Below, in pieces: positions 47,301 through 60,600 of a stretch of 64,000 nucleotides of DNA. Origin of the DNA: Tretioscincus oriximinensis. Lineage: Eukaryota; Chordata; Lepidosauria; Squamata; Gymnophthalmidae. Made by a program: the position numbers and the translations under genes. The stretch lies in NCBI GenBank assembly GCA_022410635.1, contig JAJVDF010000416.1, positions 673,031 to 737,030 of the forward strand, given 5' to 3'. How positions within the stretch are numbered: position 1 is the stretch's first letter; each line of letters starts with the position of its first letter. The notes under the pieces are model-generated. The model saw nothing but the letters and a program-made list of their open reading frames with translations. It searched no databases and had not been told where the DNA came from.

Positions 47301-50300
47301 GTCCAGTATACTGGCAAGTGTAGAATTCTCCTCTGAACGCCCTCCATTAGTACAATAGCAGAAAAATAGGCTTCAATCCCAATTGTAAGAAGCATTTCAT
47401 CCATGTGTGCAAAACTGAGGTGCAAGGGGGACTGGAATAAAATATCCAAAGTCATTCTGGGTACCCAAGTTCTTTAAAGCTCATTGGTCCTGAATAATCT
47501 TCAGATCTCAAAACATTCCAAGTATATGTCCAAACAATAGCTTACTGCTAGATAAATCTAGCATGATGCCAGATGTCCTTAGGCAATTACTAGCAGGTTT
47601 GCTCACAGGAATGTTAGGAAGCAAAAGGAACAGCCAAAAACAGAATAGTGATTGTCACATTCGACTAAATTGCAACAAGATGTTGTGCTTTCTTATAGGA
47701 CCTTAAGGACAAGCTCTTCAATCTCTGCCACTTTCATCTCTTGATGCTTAAAGTCTGTGAAACATTTATTTCCCATCCAGTTATTGTTTATGTAGAACAG
47801 ATAACAGAGAGAAGGCATTTGTAATGCAAATCATCCTCTTGGCTAATATGGGATCATTTGCAATACAAACCTAACCCTTTATGGAAGAGTACACTGCGAA
47901 AACCTTTTCTCAAGGATACCAAACTGTTTCAAATCTGTAGTTTTTGGCACTTTCAACGTGGGCCACTGCAACCATTTGTTAAACCAACTATTGGAACAGC
48001 CGCAAAGTACTTGGAACTCGATTCCATGTCAATGGGCTCCAGAAACAGCCCCAGACGTGGGTCTAAATAATGCTGGCATATAACTTCAGAGAAATTCCAT
48101 GACAGATCCATGGCACAGTGGCCAGTCCTTGGTGCATCCCACTATCCACTGCTAAAACATTGGCACAGATCAGTCAATTTGGGCCAACACTGACCTCTGC
48201 ATCACATGCATATTACACAAACGTTGCCTTTAAATTCCCTTATAATGTTGCTATAGATGTGGGGTTTTATAAAAAAAAAGGCTCTCAAGATAAATTGTTT
48301 GCTTGTGACATTCAGGCTGCATCCACTATGGCATGGCTTTTTGAGGGAATTGCCACATGGATCTAAGACAATCAATGGCCACCTTCATGTTTACCACACC
48401 CAACTGGAGGTGACCAAAAACCTTATGACAGGAAACGCTAGCATGTTAAGTGAGCAGATCTTAGTGGCCTAAAAATTTCCTTCACACTAGAACAATTGGT
48501 ACCTCAAAATTCCAAATATGCCAATTAATCTCCAAGAACTATCAACCTCTGCTCAATGGAACACAAGCCAATGCAATTGTCTTCTCCTCTATGGCCATCC
48601 CACTTCTTGTGGGTCATTCAGTCTTTATCTTATGTTTATTCACTTAGGAAGATGTTCTTGTAGCAGCTTTTACTCCGCCCATTCTTCTAAAAAGCAAACA
48701 AACCAAGAACATTCTGTCCCTTGGTTTCAAACGCATCATCTGGATAAGAGTTCTGAGAAATAGCTGAAAACAAAGTTGCTTTCAGTCCTGTATGGCACTG
48801 GAGGAAAAAAAGAAGACATCTCCATCTAGAGGCTGAAAAAATACAGCACAGGGGAGTGTTTTGTGAGTGTCCTCCCATCCTGGAAACGTCAACTCACTTT
48901 CATGAGCTAACACTCCTAGGCTGATCAGGTGCCCCATTTTTGGGGTTTGGGGGTGTCTACCCTGCCCTCCCGGTGGGGGGAGCGCCATTTCCCTAGTTTT
49001 TGCTGGGGGAAAAATAAATAAAAATAATTTTAAAAGATTTTTTTAATTTTTTTTTAAATCCACTGCACCAGCACTAGGGGGTTCTGGCAACCAGGGCCAG
49101 CTCCTGAAGTAAAAATTAAAAATTCTCATGCACTTCAAACAATTCTCTCACACTTAAAAAATGATTTTTTTAAAAAAGCAACACACTGCACCACCACTAG
49201 GGGTCTCTAGCAACCAGAGCCAGCTCCTGAAGGCACCCTCCCCTCTGTAAAAAATAATAATATTCTGATGTACTCCAAAAATTCTCATACAGTTTAAAAA
49301 TTCTCACATACTTAAAAAATTCTCACATGCTTCACAGATTTCTTGGGCAGGAATGAATGTTGGTGGGTAATTTATGAATATGCAAATTAGCATGAATATT
49401 AATTACCCTGGTTTGGGCCTCAGAAAATCTGGTCAGTCTAACTATACCCCACACACAAAATTACCTGGTGTTATGATTGGTTGTCCTCTCCCCCCCTCCC
49501 CCCCAAGGAATTAAGTATTTCTGTTTTCATTGTTTGACCTTAAAATATATTTGGCACTGAAAAATATATTGCTAGTGTCCCCAAACTACATAACAAAACA
49601 TTCATATGTACTGAGGCACAAAAGAAAGGCAATCCAAGTTCACTCGGAATGTTTGGATCTGTGTTCAGCCTCTCCATCGACCAATGCTAAAAATAAGCCA
49701 GTGATTCACATTTAAGTTTTAAACCAGTTTCAGCCTACTTTCACACTAATGGAACACATAAGTGTCTAGCCATTTTATTTTCTCAATATCTAATCTAGAC
49801 TGACCAGATGACCCCTTTTGGCGAGGGTTGAAAACCCGTTTTTTGGGGTGCCTCCCAGTTTTTTCTGAGGAAAGGTTTTTCAAAAAAAGACTTTTTTTGA
49901 ATTTTTTTTGTTTTTTAATTTTTTTTTTCCTCAGAAAAAAACGGGAAGCACCCCCAAAACGGGTTTTCAACCCTCACAAAAGTGGTCATCTGGTCAGCCT
50001 ATCTAATCCAAAGGTTGATTTTCTGAGTTAGATAATGATGAGAAAAATAATTTGAAAATGTTGAACAGTGGACTAAAGCTTTAGGGGATGGAGGTACGGT
50101 GGTGCAGAAGTTAAGAACAATGGTCTTTCAACAGAGAGGTCATCGTTCAAGGCCCATGTGCCTGCTGTGAAGAGGAATGAGCACCCTCTACCGAGCTTCA
50201 GCCAACCTAGCTGTCCAAAAGCAAGTTTTTGCAAGTATATCCCTCAGTACCATCACAATGTAATGGGGAAGATAGAATGTAAGCCTTTGGGCAAAAAATA

Positions 50301-53300
50301 GCTTGTAAGATACTCTAAGTCCCTTTGGGTGAAAAAAGTTCTTGTCTGAAATTTGCATAATGTAAAACTCTAATCTTTAATCCAAGGTGTGAGACTAGGT
50401 TCTCCACATGTTGATGAAAATCAGTTCTTCTCATTCCTATCTTTTTCAGTAAATAGTGGGTGGGGCTGATGGGTATTGTAGGACACTTGCACTGCCTTTA
50501 GCAGAACATAAGAACATAAGAAGAGCCATACTTGATCAGGCCACAGCCCATCAAGTCCAGCATTCTGTGTCACACAGAGGCCCACCAGATGCACCATCTA
50601 GGTGAACTGACTGTACAGTTCTCCAAACTCTGCTTTCAAGATCTATTTACTCACCTGAAACTTTGACGTCAAAGGAGACGGAGTCATCTTTAGTTTCACA
50701 GATGTATTCTCCACCATCATCAGCACTTGCCTCTAAAACAATGAGCTGATGCTCAACACCGTCATTCTGGAGAAACAGATTGTGCGTTTCATCCACTTCC
50801 AAGCCATCTTTGAACCAACGGACAGAGGCGCTGGGAACTGACACTACACAGCTCAATTCCAAGCGCTCAGATACTTGTAACAGCTTCTCCAGGGAGCGCT
50901 CAACTGGGTGCAAAATCCGCACTGGGGGCTCTGCCAGATAGACACAATGGGAAAATAAAGAATCTCATCCCGGCCCCCAAACTATAGAACAGTCTCCCCG
51001 CTGTGGTGTGTCAATCATCATCATTGTATTTATCCTTTGGTTAAGGATATAAGAGGTGCCCTTCTGAAACAGGCCAGAACCCTTCTAGTCTAGCATTGTG
51101 TCTCACACAGAGGCCCACCAATCGCACCTGGGCAGTCTAGAACAGAAGAAGGCAAAATCTTCAACTGTTCTCGACGCCCTGCAAATGGTGTTTCAGGTTG
51201 AAGAAACAGCTTTCTCTTCCCCACTCTCAGGTAAATCCTATAGAGGGGATATAAGTGTAAATAAATAAAATAAATGTGTTTCCAAGATCAGCTTCAGCTA
51301 GTACCATCCCAAAAATATCATATGTCATATCACTTAGGCATTTTGATTATAATTTTTATTAAAAAGCTAAAAAAAATTAAAGGTATCTAGTTAGTTGTAT
51401 ATCTTCCGGGTTATTAGAAAAAAGCAGGACAGGGATTCTGGATCTCTAATGGATGTAAAAAGAAACAGTTTCAACCCTGCTGAAACGTCCTCTTTGACAC
51501 ATCCTTTAAAGATGCAGCAACTTGTCCTGCTTTCTTTTGGGTGACCTTATGCATCTTAATAGAAATATAACTTCTTCCTTCTAAATTGTATCTGCTCAAC
51601 GCTTCATGTCCAACAAATTCCAGTACGTGATGACAGAATCGAACAGACATTCCTGCATACAATGCAAATGCAAGGATGTTTTGAGGATCCTCTTGTTCTA
51701 AGACAGCGTTTGTGGTAATGCCTAAGATTCACATGCTCTGGAATATCAAAGGGTGCGTTCACAGGACTATTTTATGCCTCAGTTATAGCGAAATTATGAA
51801 GGTAACGTCACACGTGTTAAGCGTGTATGAGTAAAACTTCCGCAATAAAGGCCATTTATTCCGCAATGTACTATTGGTCGGATAATCAGGAATAATTGCG
51901 GAGAATGTCCGAAACCTCACAGCCAACCTCTGTCACCTTGTAGCCAATTCCCTTCCTCTCCCATGTGACCATTATTAGTGCGAGAGGCAGGAGGGGAGAG
52001 ATGACAGAAGGAAGCGCCGCCTCCTTTGGTGGGGAAATCTGCCCCCCTTTTCCTTTTGGGGGCTGCTGCCTGGAGATCGGCTCTGCAAAAGGAAGAGGAA
52101 CAAAACCTCCTCCCCTCAGCCGATCTATTTGACAACAGGCAGAGCCGATCTGCAGGGAATTCTGTTGAAGGAGGGGAGACGGCTGCGTTCTGTTGGCCCC
52201 ATCCGTACAACGCCTCGGTCTGGGTAACATTTCGGGACTTTTTGGCACATGGGTGGCCAAGCTCTGTCCCAAAATGTTACCCAGACCGAGGCTCCGTATG
52301 GATGGGGCCAGCAGAATGCAGCCGTCTCCCCTCCTTCAGCTGAACTCCTTGCAGATCGGCTCTGCCTGCTGTCAAATAGATCGGCTGAGGGGAGGAGGTT
52401 TTGTTCCTCTTCCTTTTGCAAAAGCCAATCTCCAGGCAGAAGCCCCCAAAAGTAAGTGGAGGAAAAGGCTTCTCATGACATGCAGCCGTCTGATCGGCTC
52501 TGTTGGGCTGGCTGGCTGTGTATCACGAGAATTCATGTATACGTGTGAACAAACACACCATTGTGTATTCCGGAATATAGCTTTGGGGTGTGAAGGGATA
52601 GGCTTTGCTATATTCCGGAATATAAATTTATAGCCTTTTTTGGTTGTCGTGTGAACAAGCCCAAAGATATAATGAATGTGCACACTTAGGGCCAACTTAG
52701 GGAGAAAGGAATGTAAATATCTAGCCACTTCCTGCCACCCCATCCTCCAAAAACAGTGACTTCCAGCAAAAGTGGAAAAAACTACTTCATAAGTAAACAC
52801 TTTAAAGAGATGACTGACATTTCATCCAATGCTGACTCAAGAATTCCAAGCCAAACAAGGACATAAACCAGATAATTTGGAAGGGTGGATTAAAACCTTG
52901 GTCATTTTGACCAATGCCTTTCCACTGAACTAAAGCTACAGGCTCCACATAAAGTAGTAAGAGCTTTATGTGGAAAGCTTCTGAAAATGCCTAACCAATG
53001 TAACTGAGCAGATGACAGCCTTTCTGCTGGATCAAAGTTTGCAAATCCATAGCAATCTAATGGAGACTCAAAGGAAATGTCAAAGACACTTAAGGTTGCC
53101 TGCATATGAAGTTTACTTGCCTGATTCTTGGGACAGTTATCTGTCGTCTTTGCTGCCCAGACACATGTTAATGGAGCTTTTGCTAGGCTTCGCCATGCAT
53201 CTGGAAAAGATCTGCAATAGAAGAGGAATCTCGTATTGCAAATCTTTTCTGTCTGCATAGTGAAATCCCAGTGCCTCTATTTTAAGCTGCCTGCAGCCCT

Positions 53301-54644
53301 GCTATCTCTCACATCATTGCGAGGAGAAGAACAGCATGAGAAGTCACCAGCCAGTAGGACTGCAGGTTTGCAGCTGGGTGGGCATGTACAGCTGTTTTCC
53401 CCTGCGTTCTCATCAGCCTTGCGCCAGCTCTATGCATATTCAAGGTTAGCATGTCCCCTCTTTTTCCCAGCAAAACCTGCAATCGTTTTTAGGTTGAAGA
53501 TTTCACTTGGCTTCTCCCTACGTGTGCGCTGGGCATCAGACAAAAGTTAGATTTCTCTTAGAGGCGCCTAATCTGTTCCTTTAGCAGAGGTGTAACTGAG
53601 AAGTTGCAGAACATCAGTAACAACAGTAACAATCTAATCAGCACTACAGGGAAATGAGAGCTATTGGAGAGGGATTAAGCAGAGGTAGTTTCATGCCCAA
53701 GCTCTCTTGATATTGTAAGTCAACATCTTTCCTTGACTGGATCAAAAGCCATAACCACTGGAGTTCTCCTGATAGCAGGCAACAGAAAACAACCAAGCGA
53801 CTCACTTCCACCAGGGCAATCATATGCTACAACATATGCTTACAACAAGAGTGTTATTTGGCTTCTCTGCCCTGGCTGAGAGCCTAGAAAAAAAATTGTG
53901 CAGAGAGTAGAGGTGCTATTGATTCTTTCTTGGAAAATAAAGGTGAAAAGATGCATCAATGAGGCTTTCTGGGAAAGAACTAAAAAAATCCAAATGTTAT
54001 TGAGTTAGTTAAGCCTGTTCTGCTATAAAACCCTTTGATGCTTGAATTGATTCCTTTGTTTCTCTTGTACTTCAGTGAATCAAGACAGCAAACTTTGATG
54101 GGGTCAATAGCTGTAATAGAGAAATACAATGGATGCTCCCTAAAATAATTGCAGAAGATGATCAGCAGGTAAAGGTGATTTTAGTGATCTCACAAGTGGC
54201 CACAAAACCCTGAAATTAACTTTAAAGATCAAAAAGACATAATCTATTTGTATATCTTGCATTTCAACTCACATTGTTACAAATAACTGCAAACGAAACC
54301 CCCCAATAATCCTGCTTCGTCTCTAATGAGGTAAGAGAGACTCATAGAAAAAGGAATCCATCTCTACTAAGTCCATCTCTACTACACCAGTTTGGTGTAG
54401 TGGTTAGAGTGTTGGACGCGTACCTGGTAGCCTCCCGGTTCAATTCCCCACTCCTCTATGAAAGGCAGCTGGGTGACCTTGGGCCACTCACAGTTCTTTG
54501 AACTCTCTCAGCCCCATTTACTCCACAGGGTGTCTATTGTGGAGAAAGCAACAAAAGCTATGTGCGTCACCCTACGGTTGGCCGCCCTGAGACCTTCGGG
54601 CATAGGGTGGGATACAAGTACAAACAAACAAACAAACAAACAAA

Positions 54645-54683
<39 letters not shown>

Positions 54684-57600
54684 AAGGAACAAAGTTCAGA
54701 CCCACCTGTGACCATTACATTGAAGAACACAGAGTCTCCCCCAACATCACAGGCAAACTCTCCTGTGTGCTCCGCCTCGGCTGCAGGGATCACCAGGCGG
54801 CAATGGGGCCCGTCATTCTCCAGCAGGAAGCCATCATTTTCCTCTATCTCTTCTCCATCTTTGTACCAGCAGACAATGGCATCAGAGCGGGAGAGCTCAC
54901 AGGACAATACCACACGGTCTGAGACCTTATAGACATGAGCTGCATCTGCATTGGAGCAGACAACCTGAACAGGCACCTCTACAGGGGGAAAGGTTAGAAT
55001 ATTTTATTTAAGAATTTATAGAATAATTATTTAAGAATTTATAGGTTTCAGGACAGGTCACAACAATCTACACACACAATGTAACACTTCCTCCCTTCCT
55101 AGTAGAACAACGAGGAAGACAGACAGAGGTACAAATTTAACTAGGCACTGGAAATCATGTAATGTAGGGGCCTGATCCAGAAGGTGGCTCTTCTGGTCAG
55201 TGAATCACCACATGAATCTTGCATGTCTTTAAAGGAGGAAATACAAGAAAACACTCGCTTTGTGATCTCAAACCACAGACAGATCTATATGGGAGAAGGC
55301 ACACTTCAGTCCCTTACACATTAAAGAGTAAATCCTGAAATGGGGTTTGAACCCGGCATAAAGCAACCCCCTGTTCGTTTACACTACCTATAAAGACAGT
55401 GCAGAGGAAACTCATGAAGAACCAGGAAGTCGCTACTGCGCATGTGAGCTACCTGCAATTTTACAGTTCTGGTTAGCATCCTCTCACACTATTCAAGCCC
55501 CAAAGTGGAACGCCAGACACCCAGGGCTCTGGGCAGCTTTCTGTTGGAAGGAGAGATATTTCAGACTGATGTTGGAAAATATCAGCAAACTCTCCTTCCA
55601 CAACAAAAGCACCTTTTCCTGGGTGGAACCTAGGATGACAATGGAAGCTGCCTTGCCCTGTATGGCAAGGGCATGAAGATGATCCCATCAACCCAGTAGG
55701 ATAATCTAGTCTGGAAGCAGCCTTCATTTGTGAACTTGAAGAGTCTGTTGCTTCAGTGCCATCCTCATATTTAAAAGAAGAAAGAAGAAGCAGATGGTGG
55801 GAGTGAAATAATTAATGGGGAATCAGATAGGTGTCTCTTAGGAAACCATCATTAGAAAATGGCAAAGGTAGTTGGAGAGTAGGGAAAAAATTGGATTAGT
55901 TGTAAGCAGATGTATGTGATCCATTCCCTGAGATGGTGAGAAAAATATTATCTCCAGATCGTCTCCCAGAAAGCTAGAAATGTATTCATGCACATCATGC
56001 CACACTTTTAACTCACCATCTACTGTCACGGCAAAATCGACGATGTCATCAGCTGTTGCACATGTATATGTTCCAGAATGTAAGGGGAAAGCAGAATGAA
56101 TTAACAGCCTCCGGATGCAGCCCTCTGATTGAATAACAAGATTGTCATCATCCACAGGCAGAGGATCACCATCCTTGAGCCACCAGACATGAGCATTAGG
56201 TATGGAGACCATACATTCCAGAAGAAGGGGCATCCCAGCAGTGATTACCTGGAGACGCTGGGACTCTGACGTTGGAGTAATATGCACCTTTGGAGCTGAA
56301 GAAAGGTATCATGGTAAATATTGGGTTCTCCTATGGCCAAGCGAAGGCAGACACGGTGCTATGAAATGAAATATATTTCTGTGATGGTAATCCTCAGGTT
56401 TATACTACATTAAATGCTGAACAATGTAGAAGTTCTGGGCCCAAGCCTAGAACTTCTACATTTATGTCTAGCAGGAGTTTTTCAGATTTGAAGGAAAACA
56501 TGCATAGGAGCCCAACACGGAAAGGGGTCCCCTTATAAAGATAAAAACGATCTAGAAAGGAGATAAATGAGAGGGCACAACACAGAGATTTATATAATGA
56601 AGCATGAAATAGACAAAGAAGATAAGGGTTATTTTTCCCTGCCCATAAAAATGAACTTGCATGTGCATGTGTGTCATCCATTGAAACTGAATTTTGGAAA
56701 AGTCAGAGAAAAATAAATATTTTCCAAACAGCATATACCGGTAGTTACAGCAAGGTATGGCGCTAACCACCAGTGTACAAGGTTTCAAAAGGATTTGGAC
56801 CCATACATGACAGACAGGGGTATCAGTGGCTATTAGACTTGACTGTGAGGCTGTCTCCATTATAGGAACTAGCCTCATCCTAAAAACCAGTTGCTGGGAG
56901 ACAGCGAACAAGGCAAGGTTTGTCTCACCTTCCTGTGGGCCTCTATTTCCATCTAGTTTCCATTTGGAGAATAGGCTGCTGGACTGCAAGGATATGTCTT
57001 ATGTTTTATGCCACAGGTGTAGTTCAGCAGAAAGTATCTAAAATTGCCTAAGATTTTTCTCTCAATTGTGTCTTAAAGATCCAAAGCTTAACTCCAATTC
57101 CCTGATGAGATGCATATTGAAGTGCCATGAATCTGACAGACAACCAAAGAAGTTTAAATTAACTTTACTGAGAAGTTAAAATGAAACTACAATATTTAAT
57201 TGAATAGATATTGAATGGAGAATTTATATTCAGAGGCCCATGCCAAAGGTAATTCAATTTAAAACTGCTATAGCAACTTTTAGGTGAGATGTAAATTCAT
57301 TTCTCTGACTTCAATTTCCATTGGGAAAGGGTTTTGTTTAGATTTTGCTTATTGTGGCTATTGTTTGTTTTTGTTCCCCTACTCCTCGTATAACCGGTAA
57401 AATAAAGCTAAAATTGAAAAACTGCAAAGGTCATTGAGAATGTAGAAGAAAATTATATTGTTTATCAGTGGGACACTATGATCCCATTAATACATCCAAA
57501 AATGAAGTAGTTCTGTTCCATAGTTTTGGAAGTGAATGGATTCCAGATCAACCTACAACTTTCTGGGTAAACATAATATTCTGAATTTTTCCAAGTTCAG

Positions 57601-60600
57601 GTCTCCATTTCTTTTCAGTACTTTCAAGGAACAAATAGAGTGGATGAATGCTACGGAGATCAGCTGAATTATTTTACCTTAATTTTTAAGTATACCGGGT
57701 CTTCTTATTCTGTCATCTACATGTTGGTATAGACTGCAAGATCTGGCGGGGGTCTGCTATAGTTTGCTCTACTGTGTAGATGGCAAGCTTCTATTCTGGG
57801 TTATAATCTGATATAATGCTGGAGGAAGAAGAAAATTCTTCTTACTCCAGAAATCTCATCAAGTTATGGCCTGGAATCTTATTTAGATCCTGCAATAGTC
57901 TTTAATTTCCTTTGCTGAATGGGATAGAGGCAATCCCAGGATAAATTTGGGTTGTTACCTTGTTTGCTGCTTCTTTATGGGATCCCTGTATTTGCTAAAG
58001 TACGCAGATATAGGAAGGCCTCACCCAATTCCTTTTTCTTTTTTCTCACCCCTTCAGTATAAGTATATTTTTACAAGGGCAAGGGATTTTATGATGGAGC
58101 AGCAGACAAATTAAATAATCTAGCATATTGGGAAATCTGACACTAGAGCCAGGTTTTCCATAATGCCTGTATAGCACGTTTTCAATAGGCTATATTCCAG
58201 GGATATACTGGGATTGCGACAGGTATGTGTGGCAATTCCAATACAGTTCCAAGAAAGTCATGCTTTTTAAATGTTTTGAAAGCACATTAAGATGAGAAAA
58301 TGAATTTTGGTCTGTCAGTTCTCTGCAGTTGCCAAACAACAGGTTCCCAGTTGATTATTCCCTCTAAACTGCAAGCAAATTGATTCTGAAGGAAAAGAAT
58401 AAATGGGAAACTTAGTTATGAAGGTTGTGAGGTGAAGGTTAAAGAGGAAAAGATAAGAAAGTCTCACACCTTTGGCCCTGATGTAATGGTAGCTTGAGTG
58501 CGGCATGGAAATACTTAAGAATGTAAGAGAAGCTGTGCTGAATCAGGCCGGAGACCATCTAGTCCAGCCTTCTGTCTTTCACAGTGGCCCACCAATTGCA
58601 CCCGGATAGTTTGGAACAGAAGAAGGCAAAACCTTCAACTGTTCTTGACGCCCTGCAAATGGTATTTCAGGAATACTACTGACTGCTCGATCTCAGACGC
58701 ACTATCAAGACATCCATCCTAGTAGCCGGCTTCCATGAACTTGACTAATCCTGTCTTAAAGCTATCCAGACCAAGCTGCTAGCTACCACTACCTCTTCTG
58801 GAAGTAAATTCCATGTAGCGTCTCTCCAGTCTATGATATAGTGAGTTAAAACAGTCAGCAAAGACCTTGGGCCTTGACTCCTTAGTCAGCATTACACAGA
58901 ACCACAAGTGTTCTGGCCTCTCCTTACTCCATTAGAANCACATGACGATGTGCTTCAACAGAGACAGTCTACCAAATTAGAACATGGGAAATTTTGGTCC
59001 TGCTCAGTCACAGAGCCTTCTAAATAAAATATTTTGTTACCTTTATCTATTTTAAATTATTTTGCTTTTATTTTCTTCTTAAATATCCATTTGCTTTCTG
59101 GTATGTATTAATCAGACCATTTACTTTCATTTTAACTTGTGAGTAAGTATCATTTAAGTAACAGTTAACGGTAAATTTCTCTCCCCTTCTATTCCAGCCT
59201 TTTCCAAGTTGTACATTCAGCAACAGAAGCCTTAATCTATCCCCCCCCTATCAATTTCATTTTCAGAAGCATCCACTGGCTTCAACCCTAATCCCTGAAA
59301 GCACCAATGTGGCTTAGAAGTGAAGCACATACTTGGCATGTAAAAGATCCCATACACAGTCTCTAGAGAGCCCTCGTAAGGCTGCCTCAAATGCTGGAAA
59401 TCTGCTGCCAATGTGTAAACACATACGATTGAGCTACTAGTTTTAAAACGGCATGATGGGAGCATCTGCTTTTCTATCATCTGAAAGCAATGCAAACCGT
59501 GAACACCAATCCACAGCCAAAACAGAGGAAGGTGCTAATTCTAGGTGTTGCATCCAGAATTTGATCCCCAAAATCTGAGCTTACTTTCTTTCAAAGTTTA
59601 CTCTGAGCAGCCCAAATACAGGAACTATTTTCCTTCCTCTGTTTTCAGAGAATTTTCTGTGAGTGTGTTTGGGATGCATCCAGATGCGAGGATTTTTTCA
59701 TATTTTGATTTGGTGGGATTTGCCACATGGGAATCCAGCAGTGGTAGTGTTAGAGAGGTCCATCATTATGCTTTTTCCAGCTAGTAATTTTATGCAGCTT
59801 GCGTAGCACAATGAACATTCTTCGCACTATGACACTGTCCTCTAAAAAGCTACTGTGAGAGCTACTTAGACCTCGAACCCTTACTTGCAATCCTTTGCTT
59901 GCCCTTGAGCCACAGGAGGTCAATCAGCAGCTTAATCTTTGTTGAATTTACACAGGATAAAGTAGCATTGGTGAAAGGAAAAACCCCTAGCAGCCTCCCA
60001 AAATTCAAATGAGTTTAAAATTCAAGTTTTCCTTTGAATTCACCAACCTCACAACAAAGGAGGTTAACAGCCAATCAGAACATGGATTCAGAGCAGCCAA
60101 TCACAACCTAGTATTTATGGAATGATTTCATGGGAAAAAGAGGTAATTCCATGATGAATAGAGCATTTACTTTGTGCACATGGACAGCCAGAAAGGAAAG
60201 CATGCTATACAGAAGTAGCACTACAGTAGCCACTGTAGCGGCAGTCTGGATCCACTCTTGAGTAAACAGAAGCTTAATATGGGTACTAATTAGGAATCTA
60301 AGAAAATGCATATCATGTATAATACCAATCCTATGGATGGAACCACTTACTTACTGACCTGCAATTTTAACATTGAAAGAAGCAGAGTCATCACCCGTAT
60401 CGCACACAAACTCTCCTGAATCTTGAACCTGAGCTGAGGTGAGGACGAGCCGTCGGTGGGGACCTTCGACATCTAATTGAAAGCCATCGCCATCTTCCAC
60501 TTCTTTCCCATCCTTGTACCAGCGGACAAGGGCATTGGGGGACGAAAGCACACAAGACAGTACCACACGATCCAAGACCTGGTAAGTATGTGCCATACTT

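Noticed and set aside
51886..52633. Several 97-146 codon open frames on both strands sharing peptide words
   Set aside because: The sharing is explained by the palindrome. They have no start context, splice signals or recognised domain.
54389..54460. Functional tRNA gene
   Set aside because: A and B box-like motifs are present, but the cloverleaf is not kept and a SINE body and simple-repeat tail follow.
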